DNA of 64,000 bases from Clostridium peptidivorans (GTDB lineage: Bacteria > Bacillota > Clostridia > Clostridiales > Clostridiaceae), in the NCBI RefSeq assembly GCF_900205925.1, contig NZ_OAOD01000003.1:186001-250000 (forward strand). The letters run 5' to 3'. Position numbers and translations under genes: made by a program. The notes below the pieces were generated by a model, which saw only the letters and a program-made list of their open reading frames with translations, had not been told where the DNA came from and did no database searches. This document shows, in pieces, positions 24,323-33,408 of this stretch; position 1 is the stretch's first letter; each line of letters starts with the position of its first letter.

Positions 24323-24805
24323 GTGGGATTATTTTTTAAGAAGAAAAAGAACATAAATGGAGAATTAGATAAATTTGAACTTAGACATATAACAGGACTA
24401 GAAATACCAGAAAAGATGTATTGCGAAGTTACTGTATACAGTGATAAATTGGTTATTGAATCTGGGGATAAGGAATATAATTTAAAAATGGAAAAAATAT
24501 GTTCAGTTGATTTTGATATGAACTTAGATATAGAAAAATATACAAAATCAAGCATGGTAAAAGGTGTAGTTGGGGCAGCTACATTTGGAGTATCAGGTGC
24601 AATTATCGGATCATCACCAAAAACAAAAGAAAAGAGAAAAGTTACTTGTAAAGCTATTATAAGTTATGAGAACAGTTCTGGGGATACTGCATATATGATA
24701 TTTGAAGATCTTGAGGCAAATGCAGTAAAAGGAGCGGCAAGATTAGTAGATACATTAAGACCAATAGTAAAAAAGAGAGAAGAAAAAAATAAAATTGAAT
24801 TATAA
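24323..24805 (+). CDS. moron: 160-aa protein with a small glycine-zipper membrane segment
   Basis: GTG 24323 follows GGGAGGTG. Residues 1-10 are GLFFKKKKN-like and basic. The N-terminal half is strand-rich (EKMYCEVTVYSDKLVIES), like a bacterial pleckstrin-type domain. It is followed by a short alanine/glycine segment (VKGVVGAATFGVSGAIIG) and a C-terminal strand-helix region. It has its own promoter and terminator and separates the tail chaperones from the tape measure, where phages normally have no gene. That is the definition of a moron, expressed in the lysogen. Function not recognised. Confidence 0.6.
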   Translation: MGLFFKKKKNINGELDKFELRHITGLEIPEKMYCEVTVYSDKLVIESGDKEYNLKMEKICSVDFDMNLDIEKYTKSSMVKGVVGAATFGVSGAIIGSSPKTKEKRKVTCKAIISYENSSGDTAYMIFEDLEANAVKGAARLVDTLRPIVKKREEKNKIEL

Positions 24806-24810
24806 AACTT

Positions 24811-24840
24811 AAAAAGCATCTATAACTAGGTGCTTTTTTA
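24811..24840 (+). terminator. terminator of the cargo gene
   Basis: AAGCATCT (24814-24821) pairs with AGGTGCTT (24828-24835), with one wobble, followed by TTTTATTAT. It closes the independent unit just before the tape measure. Confidence 0.7.
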
Positions 24841-24867
24841 TTATGCCTTGAAAGTGAGGTGATAGTT

Positions 24868-27027
24868 ATGGCTACAGTGGCAACTTCGTTAAAAATGTTT
24901 GACCAGATGACTAGTCCTCTCCAACAAGTTACACAGGCACTTAACCTTACCATATCAGCTATGGATCGAATGAATAACTCAGCGAGTAAAGATATCAAAA
25001 TGACTAATACATTAAATGCAGCAAGGGCGGCAATCCAAAAATCTAATACGGGATTACAAGAATTAGCTAGTTCTCAAGGAAAAGCAACTAGAGAACAAAA
25101 CAATTTAAATAACTCATTTGAGAAAGGCTCACAAGCTGCTAATGGGTTAATGGGGAAGGTCAAAGGTCTTGTAGGAGGATATTTAGGTTTTCAAGCTGCT
25201 AAACAAGGAATTAAATCTACTATAGGAGGAGCTATGGGGCTTCAACAGCAGCTCTTTACACTACAAGGTATTATGGGCAACAAAGATGTTGCAACTGCAT
25301 ATTTTGATAATCTACAAAAGAAAGCTAATGAATCTGTATTTGGATTTGAAGAGTTTGCGGGTAATGCTAGAAAATTTATGCAATTTACAAAGAACACTAA
25401 AAGCTTAGATAAGTTAGCTAATCTTTCTGAAAGACTTACGCTTATGGACCCAGCCCAAGGATTAGAAGGTGCAGGATTTGCAATGAAGGAAGCAATGAGT
25501 GGAGATTTTACTTCTTTAAAAGAAAGGTTTGGTTTTGGAAAAGCTGATGCGGAAATACTTAAGGCTTCAAGCTCTATGGATGATTTTATATCTAAATTTG
25601 ATAAATTATTAGCTAAAAAGGGTTTTACTGAGAGTATGCTACAACAATATAACAAATCAGCAACTGCACAGTTTGATAATTTAATGTCCAATATTCAAAC
25701 ATCATTAGCTGAATCAGGTAGTAATGCCTTGGAGATACTTGCTCCTGTTATAACACAGTTAAATCAAGCATTTAGTAATGGAGATTTTCAAGTATTTTTT
25801 AACTCAATATCAACTGGAATAGCTGGAGCTGTTAATTTGATTTTATGGTTAGTCGATGGGGTACAGTGGATTGGAAGTGGCATACAAAGTAATTGGGGAA
25901 TTATAAGTCCCATATTAGCTGGAGCTATAGGAGCAATTATTACACTTAAAGGAGCAATGCTTGCTTATAATATAGTACAAGGAATATCCAAAGGTATTCA
26001 ACTTGCTTCTGCAATTGCTACAGCAGTTCATACAAGGGCAACATTGGCTAAAGTTGATGTAGATGCGGCAGCCACAGCATCTCAGTGGGGACTAAATGCA
26101 GCAGTATTAGCATGCCCTTTAACATGGTTAGTAATTATTATAATAGCAGTTATAGCAGCAATAATTGCATGGTCAGTTCACACTTATGGACTTCAAGCAA
26201 CTTGGCTTATGTTTACTAATTTTTTAATCACTGCATTTGATACACTTAAGATTTGTGCATTTATGGCAGTATACGGAATAATGAATATGTGGGATTCTTT
26301 AGGTGTTTCATGTTATCAATTATCTGTAAACATTCAGAATGCGTTAGGTAATATGAAAGCTGGGGGGCTTATGATAATACAAAACTTTGTTAATGGTGCA
26401 ATAGATCTAATCAATGATTTAATAAATACGGTGAATAAAATCCCAGGGGTTTCAATTAAAGTTATAGATGAGGTTACTTTTGGTACTGAAGCTATGGCAG
26501 AAAATGAGGCTGAAAAGGCTGGCAGGAATAAGGATTTGGCTGCTTACATGTCGCAAAAAGATGCAGCAAAGAAAGCAAGAGAAAATAATTTGAAAAATAT
26601 GGTCAAGGAGGCAGATGCGGATTTAGCTAAAAGGCAAGCAAAAATAAATGCAGCTAAGGGAGCTCATGCAAAAGCTCCAAAAGAAAATAAACTATCTGCT
26701 GGTGCTGGAATAGATTTAAACAAGTGGAATAAAGCACAAGGTCCAGGAGCGTTGTCTATGAGTGGAGATAAAGACAAGAATCTCAAAGATGCTAACAAAC
26801 ACCTTAAGAATATGGATGATAAAATGGATGTTTCCAATGAGCATTTAGAAATAATGAGAGATCTAGCAGAAGCAGAAAGTATTCAAAATTTTGTTACCTT
26901 AACTCCTACAGTTCAAGTAACTACTGGAGATATAAGAGAAGAGGCAGATATAAATAAAATAATATCTAAAATTGAGACTTATATGGAAAATGAACTAGTT
27001 AATAGTGCAGAGGGGGTATATGCTTAA
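24868..27027 (+). CDS. tape measure protein
   Basis: The 719-residue protein sets tail length. It has a coiled-coil N-terminal region (TSPLQQVTQALNLTISAMDR), a tape-measure core near FGFEEFAGNARKFMQ, and hydrophobic segments around ILAGAIGAIITLKGAM and TWLVIIIIAVIAAIIAW. A lysine/alanine-rich helical region and a short C-terminal domain follow. ATG 24868 is preferred over GTG 24859, which lies in the GAGGTG ribosome binding site. At 719 residues it predicts a fairly short tail. Confidence 0.88.
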   Translation: MATVATSLKMFDQMTSPLQQVTQALNLTISAMDRMNNSASKDIKMTNTLNAARAAIQKSNTGLQELASSQGKATREQNNLNNSFEKGSQAANGLMGKVKGLVGGYLGFQAAKQGIKSTIGGAMGLQQQLFTLQGIMGNKDVATAYFDNLQKKANESVFGFEEFAGNARKFMQFTKNTKSLDKLANLSERLTLMDPAQGLEGAGFAMKEAMSGDFTSLKERFGFGKADAEILKASSSMDDFISKFDKLLAKKGFTESMLQQYNKSATAQFDNLMSNIQTSLAESGSNALEILAPVITQLNQAFSNGDFQVFFNSISTGIAGAVNLILWLVDGVQWIGSGIQSNWGIISPILAGAIGAIITLKGAMLAYNIVQGISKGIQLASAIATAVHTRATLAKVDVDAAATASQWGLNAAVLACPLTWLVIIIIAVIAAIIAWSVHTYGLQATWLMFTNFLITAFDTLKICAFMAVYGIMNMWDSLGVSCYQLSVNIQNALGNMKAGGLMIIQNFVNGAIDLINDLINTVNKIPGVSIKVIDEVTFGTEAMAENEAEKAGRNKDLAAYMSQKDAAKKARENNLKNMVKEADADLAKRQAKINAAKGAHAKAPKENKLSAGAGIDLNKWNKAQGPGALSMSGDKDKNLKDANKHLKNMDDKMDVSNEHLEIMRDLAEAESIQNFVTLTPTVQVTTGDIREEADINKIISKIETYMENELVNSAEGVYA

Positions 27028-27695
27028 TGGACTATAAAATGTATCTAGGAATTAATAATGGTGAAGAAGGGTTTGTTTTGCCAATACTCCCTGAGAAGAT
27101 AGAATTTAATGAAAGCGGAGATAATAAAACCTATGACATTATAAACTTAGGTGAAGTTAACACAATAAATTTACCTAAGTTAACCGAAATAAGCTTTGAA
27201 AGTTTTTTCCCTAAAAATGAAGGACCATATGTAAGCTCGGAGCAATTATTTGAACCGAGCTTTTATATTTCTAAAATTAAAGAGTGGAGAGAAAATAAGC
27301 AAAAGATAAGATTTATATTTACAGGCTCTCCACTTGAAATTAATGATTTATTTACCATAGAGAATTTAAAACTAACCGAAAGCGGCGGAGAAGTTGGAGA
27401 TATTTATTACTCTATAGAATTAAAGAGGTATAAATCTTATGCTGCTAAAAAGGTTGTAATAGTTACTAGCAAAAAAGACACTAAAAATATAGTAAAAGCT
27501 AAAGTTAATGCCAAGCCACCAAGATCAGTAGAAAAAGCAAAATCTAAAACACATACAGTTGTTAAAGGTGATACTCTTTGGCACATAGCTAAAAGATATT
27601 TAGGGGATGGTGCTAGATATCCAGAAATAGCTAAACTAAACAATATAAAAAATCCTAATCACATTTATATAGGGCAAACAATAAAAATTCCATAG
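27027..27695 (+). CDS. LysM-containing tail/baseplate protein (XkdP-like)
   Basis: The 222-residue protein has an N-terminal baseplate domain (VLPILPEKIEFNESG, FESFFPKNEGPYV). It ends with a LysM peptidoglycan-binding domain (THTVVKGDTLWHIAKRYLGD, then HIYIGQTIKIP). In PBSX-like phages this protein follows the tape measure and helps the tip engage the wall. It overlaps the tape measure stop by one base. Confidence 0.88.
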   Translation: MDYKMYLGINNGEEGFVLPILPEKIEFNESGDNKTYDIINLGEVNTINLPKLTEISFESFFPKNEGPYVSSEQLFEPSFYISKIKEWRENKQKIRFIFTGSPLEINDLFTIENLKLTESGGEVGDIYYSIELKRYKSYAAKKVVIVTSKKDTKNIVKAKVNAKPPRSVEKAKSKTHTVVKGDTLWHIAKRYLGDGARYPEIAKLNNIKNPNHIYIGQTIKIP

Positions 27696-27703
27696 GAGGA
27701 TTT

Positions 27704-28678
27704 ATGGAGATACAACTACTAATAGACAACAAAAATGGCAATGTATTTGATATATCAGAATTAATCAGTGAAGTCACTTGGAAAACTAAAAGAAAAGGAA
27801 ATTCATCTAGTTTAGATATTAAATTATTAAAAGATAAGCAACTACCCATAAATAATGGGGATGTAGTAAGTTTTAAAATGGATGGTAATGGTATTTTCTA
27901 CGGATATGTATTTGAGAATGGCGGCAGTAAAGATTTAGATATGCAAGTAACTGCCTATGATCAAATTAGATATTTACTATACAATGATACTTATAAGTTT
28001 GAGAATAAAAAAGCAAGTTATATTATAAGTAAAATTTGTAAAGATGTGGGCTTGAGAATAGGAACCATAGAAGATACAGGCTACGTTATACCAACGCTAT
28101 TAGGGGATGATAAAAAGCTATTAGATATAATCTATAGTTCCTTAGAAAATACCGTAATGAGTACTGGAAAGACTTATACATTATACGATGATTATGGATA
28201 TTTAAATCTTAAAAATATAAATAATATGCGGCAAGCTGCAGTTATAAGTGATGATAGTAATTTAGGTGACTATGACTGGAAAAATAGCATAGACAGTGAT
28301 ACTTATAACAGAATTAAAATCGTTAAAGATAATAAAGAAACTAAGAAGAGAGATGTGTTTATTTTTGAGGATAGTAATAGTATTAGAAGATGGGGAAGGC
28401 TTCAGTATTTTCATAAAGTAGATGAAAAAATGAATAAGGCCCAAATTCAGGAAATGCTTAATTCTACGTTAAAACTTAAAAATAGAGAAACTAAGACTTT
28501 AAAACTTAAAGATGTAATAAGTACAGATATAGCAGCAGACTTAAAGTTAAGAGCTGGCAGTGGTGTCTATGTAGATATAAAGGAAAAAGGCATAAGTCAA
28601 TATTATCTTATAGAAGAGGCTACACATAAGTTTGAAAAAGGTAATTTAATTATGGACTTTGATTTGAAGGTGGTGTAA
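27704..28678 (+). CDS. baseplate hub protein (XkdQ family)
   Basis: The 324-residue protein contains the XkdQ pattern: DISELISEVTWKTKRKG near the start, MQVTAYDQIRYLLYN in the middle and an LKLRAGSGVYVDI barrel at the C-terminus. It forms the hub at the tail tip, before the DUF2577 and DUF2634 proteins as expected. Confidence 0.85.
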   Translation: MEIQLLIDNKNGNVFDISELISEVTWKTKRKGNSSSLDIKLLKDKQLPINNGDVVSFKMDGNGIFYGYVFENGGSKDLDMQVTAYDQIRYLLYNDTYKFENKKASYIISKICKDVGLRIGTIEDTGYVIPTLLGDDKKLLDIIYSSLENTVMSTGKTYTLYDDYGYLNLKNINNMRQAAVISDDSNLGDYDWKNSIDSDTYNRIKIVKDNKETKKRDVFIFEDSNSIRRWGRLQYFHKVDEKMNKAQIQEMLNSTLKLKNRETKTLKLKDVISTDIAADLKLRAGSGVYVDIKEKGISQYYLIEEATHKFEKGNLIMDFDLKVV

Positions 28679-28681
28679 GGT

Positions 28682-29014
28682 ATGGGAATGATAGATATTG
28701 TAAAGAAGGCTGGAGTAGATGCAGTAGGAGCTGGCAACCCTGTAAATATAATTTTTGGAGAAATACTAAGTATAGAAGATTTAAAAATCAAGATAGATCA
28801 AAAACTTATATTACCCCAAGAGTTTTTTATTATTCCTGAAAATCTAACCAGGTATGAAATAGATTTAAGTCATAGCCACAACTATTCAAATGGTTCAACT
28901 TCTAAAGAACTAAATAAAATAGTCATTAGAGAAGGGCTTAAGCAAGGGGATAAAGTATTACTTTTGAGAGTACAAGGTGGACAGCAATATGTAATACTAG
29001 ACAAGGTGGTGTAA
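28682..29014 (+). CDS. DUF2577 baseplate protein (XkdR-like)
   Basis: The 110-residue protein opens MGMIDIVKKAGVDAVGAGNP and has VNIIFGEILSIEDLKIKIDQ and a C-terminal GDKVLLLRVQGGQQYVILDK, the DUF2577 signature. It lies between hub and DUF2634 genes. Confidence 0.85.
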   Translation: MGMIDIVKKAGVDAVGAGNPVNIIFGEILSIEDLKIKIDQKLILPQEFFIIPENLTRYEIDLSHSHNYSNGSTSKELNKIVIREGLKQGDKVLLLRVQGGQQYVILDKVV

Positions 29015-29017
29015 ACT

Positions 29018-29443
29018 ATGAATGAGATTAGTATATTGCCACAAGGAGCAATCGTACAAAATGACTTAGAAGTGGAAGAAACATTTATACAACCTACTAA
29101 AACTTATAAGGTAGATTTTATAAAAGGCAGAGTAGTTGGGTTTTGTGATGGAGTGGAGGCATTAAAACAAGCTATATGTTTAATTTTAAATACAGAAAGA
29201 TATGAGCATTTAATATACTCAGATTACTATGGAAGTGAGTTAAAATTTTTAATAAGTAACGAGAGAAATATAGCTGAAAGCGAATATAAAAGACGAATAA
29301 GGGAAGCTCTTATTCAAGATGATAGAATAGAAAGCGTAGATAATTTTACATTCAAGTATGATAAAGACGGTGTTCTCATAGAGTTCATGGTCTTTTCTAT
29401 TTATGGAGAGTTTGATATGGAAAGGGGGATAACAAGTGTTTGA
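29018..29443 (+). CDS. DUF2634 baseplate protein (XkdS-like)
   Basis: The 141-residue protein contains QPTKTYKVDFIKGRVVGFCD and ICLILNTERYEHLIYSDYYG, typical of DUF2634/gp25-like baseplate wedge components. Its end overlaps the baseplate J start. Confidence 0.87.
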   Translation: MNEISILPQGAIVQNDLEVEETFIQPTKTYKVDFIKGRVVGFCDGVEALKQAICLILNTERYEHLIYSDYYGSELKFLISNERNIAESEYKRRIREALIQDDRIESVDNFTFKYDKDGVLIEFMVFSIYGEFDMERGITSV

Positions 29444-30476
29444 AGAAAATACAGAAGAAGTTATTTTAAAAAGAATGCTTGATAAGACTCCTGATGATAT
29501 TGATAAAAGAGAAAGTAGCCTACTATATAATACCTTGGCTCCAGTGTCACTAGAATTAGCTTTTGCATATTCAAATTTAGATAGGTTTCTAAGCTATGCT
29601 TTCCCTGAGCAAGATACACCAGTTGAGTTTATTGAGAAGCGTGCAAATGAAGAAGGTATTAAGATAAAGCAAGCTGAAAGCGCTGTTAAAAAAGGTTATT
29701 TTTATGATAGCAATAAAAAGTTTATAGATATCCCCTTAGGATCTAGATTCTCTATTGATAAATTTAATTTTAAAGCTATAGAAAAGATAGAGCCGGGGAT
29801 TTATAAGATGGAATGTGAAAAAACAGGTGTTGAGGGAAATAATCCATCAGGACAATTAATCCCTATAGACTATATAGAAAATCTATCTATAGCTGAGTTA
29901 GGAGAAATAATAAGAGAAGGTATAGATATAGAATCAGGTGAAGATTTATTTAATAGATATTCAGAAAAAATACAAAAGCCTATTACATCAGGGAATCCAA
30001 ATCATTACAAACAATGGGCTAAAGAAGTTGCGGGAGTTGGAGATGCAAAGCCAGTTCCTTTATGGGCAGGCAATGGAACAGTTAAAGTAGTTATAATGGA
30101 CAGTAATAAAAAAGCACCTTCTAAAGAATTAATAGATAAAGTCTTTGAGCATATAGAGGAAGCAAGACCTATAGGACCAAAAGTAACCATTATTGGGGTT
30201 ACAGAAAAACAACTTAGCGTAACTGCAAATATTGCATTGGCAAATGGTTTTAATATAGGACAAGTCCAACAAGAATTTATAATATTACTAGATAAATATC
30301 TAAAAGACATAGCTTTTAAGTTAACCTATATTAGTATTGCAAGAATAGGAAACCTACTATTAAATACTCCAGGGGTTTTGGATTATATGAATTTAAAAAT
30401 AAATAATTCTACAGCTAATATTGGATTGCAGGATGAAGAGGTACCAGTCTTAGGCACTGTAGAGTTGGGGGTGTGA
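29436..30476 (+). CDS. baseplate J-like protein (XkdT)
   Basis: The 346-residue protein has the gpJ-like opening PDDIDKRESSLLYNTLAPVS and the central WAKEVAGVGDAKPVPLWAGN. A C-terminal ARPIGPKVTIIGVTEKQLSV follows. It builds the baseplate wedge. The start overlaps the previous gene by eight bases. Confidence 0.9.
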   Translation: MFEENTEEVILKRMLDKTPDDIDKRESSLLYNTLAPVSLELAFAYSNLDRFLSYAFPEQDTPVEFIEKRANEEGIKIKQAESAVKKGYFYDSNKKFIDIPLGSRFSIDKFNFKAIEKIEPGIYKMECEKTGVEGNNPSGQLIPIDYIENLSIAELGEIIREGIDIESGEDLFNRYSEKIQKPITSGNPNHYKQWAKEVAGVGDAKPVPLWAGNGTVKVVIMDSNKKAPSKELIDKVFEHIEEARPIGPKVTIIGVTEKQLSVTANIALANGFNIGQVQQEFIILLDKYLKDIAFKLTYISIARIGNLLLNTPGVLDYMNLKINNSTANIGLQDEEVPVLGTVELGV

Positions 30477-30479
30477 TAA

Positions 30480-32159
30480 ATGTACCCAAATGAAATAGAT
30501 AAATTTACAGAAAAGCTAAACAAGATTGATGGCAATACTTATGTAATTGAAGAAGAAGTAATGTTGATTAATGGAGTGTACGAAGTTGAGCTTAGGCATG
30601 ATAACGTGAGCAATACGAGCGTAAGAGTTTATACAGGCTCTAAGCTTACTGGAGATAGGATAGACAATTTTATTCTTTCTACTCCAAGTTTAACTCCGTG
30701 GAAAAAGATAATAAAAATATTTTCTAGTAATCAAAAAGTATATATAACCTATGAAACTCAAGGAGATACAGTTGAAGCTGATGATATTAATAAAGTACAA
30801 GAAAGTATAGTAAATACTCAAATAGAAGTAAATAGATATAAAAGTTCTAATGACTTAGAAGTTAGCAATTTAAAAGTTAGAGCAACAAATTTGGAAAATA
30901 ATAAAGCCGAAAAAACATATGTGGACACTGAGCTTAATAAAAGATACCTTAAAACAGAAACATATACTAAAACTGAAACTGACCAAAGAATCCAAATGGT
31001 AGTGAATGCAGCTCCTGCGGCTTTAGATACTTTAAAAGAACTTGCAGATGCACTTAATAATGACCCTAACTTTGCTGCAACCATAACAACTCAATTAGCA
31101 GGAAAAGTAGATAAAATCGTGGGGAAGCAATTAAGTACTGAGGATTATACAACTACTGAAAAGAATAAGCTTGCAGGAATTGAAGCTGAGGCTAATAAGT
31201 ATATACATCCATCAACACATACGGCAAGTATTATTGTTCAGGATAGTACGCATAGATTTTCTTCAGATACTGAAAAAACTAATTGGAATAGTGCAGTAGA
31301 ACATATAAAAGATACAGTACGACATATTACTAAAGCTGAAAGAGATTCGTGGAATGGTAAAGCAGATATAAGTAATATACCAACTAAAGTAGGACAACTT
31401 GAAAATGATAAAAAATATATAACCCAAAGCGAACTAGGCAATGCTGGATATGGGGATATGCTGAAATCAACATATGATACAGATAATGATGGAATAGTAG
31501 ATTGGGCTGAAAAAATAGAATGGAGTGGAGTACAAAACAAGCCACCCACATATCCCCCATCTACACATAATCACGATACTTTATATATTCAGAAGAATTT
31601 AGCTCCTGTATCTGATTTTAACAATGCTTTAACTGAGGGTGAAATGCAAATAGCTTCTCCTACTTCATTATTAAATGCGCCATACCCGGGGAATATGTAT
31701 GGTAAGCTAAGAATATATGTAAGTGATGGTGGGACTCACAATAACTCAAGTAACTGGATATGGCAGTATTTTGACGACACAAGTAGTGGAAGTTATACTA
31801 GATTTAAGGTTAATGGTAGTGCATGGACAGCTTGGAGGAGAATAGATGCGGGGGCATTTGCCCCATCTGGATATGGTTTAGGAACTTATTTATCTACTGT
31901 GAGTGTTACTAATTCTAATGATGCTACTATGACAGGTATGTATTGGGTATCGTCTAGTGATGCTAATAAACCACCCGGAGTAATTGCGGATGGTTTATTG
32001 ATAGTATTAGCACATAGTAGTTTATGGATAAGTCAGATATATTGTGATTGGCAGAGTAACACTTATAGAAGAACTAAGAATAATGGTGTGTGGAGTTTGT
32101 GGAAAAAGGTAGCAACAGTTAATGACGGAGTTACATGGAATAATCTAAAGGGGGTGTAG
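30480..32159 (+). CDS. tail fibre with fibre repeats and a pyocin-knob-like tip
   Basis: The 559-residue protein has a small N-terminal baseplate-binding part and a coiled coil around SNDLEVSNLKVRATNLENNK. Fibre modules follow (LSTEDYTTTEKNKLAGIEA, THNHDTLYIQKN). The C-terminal knob contains WIWQYFDDTSSGSYTRF and WRRIDAGAF, resembling pyocin-knob receptor-binding folds. It lies between XkdT and the gpI-like gene, a slightly unusual place. A segment is repeated in the 33 kb fibre gene. Confidence 0.8.
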   Translation: MYPNEIDKFTEKLNKIDGNTYVIEEEVMLINGVYEVELRHDNVSNTSVRVYTGSKLTGDRIDNFILSTPSLTPWKKIIKIFSSNQKVYITYETQGDTVEADDINKVQESIVNTQIEVNRYKSSNDLEVSNLKVRATNLENNKAEKTYVDTELNKRYLKTETYTKTETDQRIQMVVNAAPAALDTLKELADALNNDPNFAATITTQLAGKVDKIVGKQLSTEDYTTTEKNKLAGIEAEANKYIHPSTHTASIIVQDSTHRFSSDTEKTNWNSAVEHIKDTVRHITKAERDSWNGKADISNIPTKVGQLENDKKYITQSELGNAGYGDMLKSTYDTDNDGIVDWAEKIEWSGVQNKPPTYPPSTHNHDTLYIQKNLAPVSDFNNALTEGEMQIASPTSLLNAPYPGNMYGKLRIYVSDGGTHNNSSNWIWQYFDDTSSGSYTRFKVNGSAWTAWRRIDAGAFAPSGYGLGTYLSTVSVTNSNDATMTGMYWVSSSDANKPPGVIADGLLIVLAHSSLWISQIYCDWQSNTYRRTKNNGVWSLWKKVATVNDGVTWNNLKGV

Positions 32160-32162
32160 GTT

Positions 32163-32780
32163 TTGTATGGAGCTATAAAATATGGTGCTGGTCAATATGG
32201 TAGCAATTTCACAATACCAGAAGATGAAATAAATTTATATAGACCAGACTTGTTAGCTTATTTACCTCCTGTTCTTCAAGAAATAAAAGAATTTAATGTA
32301 TGGAATGATGTAGTAGGCTATGAACTAGCATTATTAAATTGGCATATAAGAGATGTGCTTAAACAATGTTTTATTGATACTGCTACATGGGGATTAAGTT
32401 TGTGGGAAGAAGAGTATGGAATAAGTATAGATTTAAATAAATCTTATGAAGAAAGAAGAGAAATATTAAAAGCTAAAAAGAGAGGTCAAGGGACTGTAAC
32501 AAGGAAAATGATAAAGGAAACAGCAGAAGCTTTCAGTGGTGGCGAGGTAGATATTATTGAGCATTCTGAAACCTATTCTTTTACAGTACAATTTATAGGT
32601 ATTAAAGGCATTCCAAAGAACTTAGCAGGGTTCAAGGATATGCTAGATACTATAAAACCAGCTCACTTAGCATATGAGTTTCAATATACTTATACAGTTT
32701 GGAATCACTTAAATGAAAAGAAATTAACCTGGAATAATGCTAAATTTAAAACATGGAATGAATTAAAAGTTTTTGAATAA
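32163..32780 (+). CDS. gpI-like tail protein (YmfQ/DUF2313, XkdU-like)
   Basis: The 205-residue protein has LYRPDLLAYLPPVLQEIKEF near the start, DVLKQCFIDTATWGLSLWEE and a tail ending in FKTWNELKVFE, the YmfQ/DUF2313 pattern. It normally joins baseplate J and fibre. TTG 32163 has GGGGGTG upstream. Confidence 0.85.
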   Translation: MYGAIKYGAGQYGSNFTIPEDEINLYRPDLLAYLPPVLQEIKEFNVWNDVVGYELALLNWHIRDVLKQCFIDTATWGLSLWEEEYGISIDLNKSYEERREILKAKKRGQGTVTRKMIKETAEAFSGGEVDIIEHSETYSFTVQFIGIKGIPKNLAGFKDMLDTIKPAHLAYEFQYTYTVWNHLNEKKLTWNNAKFKTWNELKVFE

Positions 32781-32794
32781 GGAGGGCGATATAA

Positions 32795-33397
32795 ATGCAA
32801 AACACAGCAAATTCAGGACTAAAAAAGCCTGAGGGTACAGATGTAGTAAATATTGATGATCTTAATTACAATGCAGACAAAATTGACTTAGAAATAAAAA
32901 GTTTAAAAGATAACAAAGTAGATAAGGTAACAGGAAAAGGTTTATCTACTAATGATTATACAACCACTGAAAAGAATAAATTAGCGGGAATAGTTGCAGG
33001 AGCAAATAATTATGTGCATCCAAGTACTCATCCTGCAACAATAATTGTTCAAGATGCTTCGCATAGATTTGTTAGTGATACAGATAAGGCTAAGCTTGAT
33101 GGGATAGCAACAGGTGCAAATAACTATACGCATCCAAACTCTGGTGCAACTGCCGGTGAATTTAGATGCGTAACTGTGAATGCACAAGGTCACGTCACTG
33201 CTGGTACTAATCCTACAACACTGGGTGGCTATAACATTACAGATGGAGCACCTAAGGCATCGCCTATATTTACAGGAACACCAAAAGCGCCATCCGGAGC
33301 AACTGATTACACAACAGCAAGATTAAGGAATATATACTTTTCAACTAATATTCCAACATCAATGGCAAATGGAGATATTTGCTTGACATATGAATAG
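32795..33397 (+). CDS. short tail fibre protein
   Basis: The 200-residue protein carries fibre modules KVTGKGLSTNDYTTTEKNKL, VHPSTHPATIIVQDASHRF and TSMANGDICLTYE at the end. Residues about 45-85 match residues 210-265 of the larger fibre closely, also at DNA level. It probably forms a side fibre or fibre extension. Confidence 0.75.
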   Translation: MQNTANSGLKKPEGTDVVNIDDLNYNADKIDLEIKSLKDNKVDKVTGKGLSTNDYTTTEKNKLAGIVAGANNYVHPSTHPATIIVQDASHRFVSDTDKAKLDGIATGANNYTHPNSGATAGEFRCVTVNAQGHVTAGTNPTTLGGYNITDGAPKASPIFTGTPKAPSGATDYTTARLRNIYFSTNIPTSMANGDICLTYE

Positions 33398-33408
33398 GAG
33401 TGATATGA

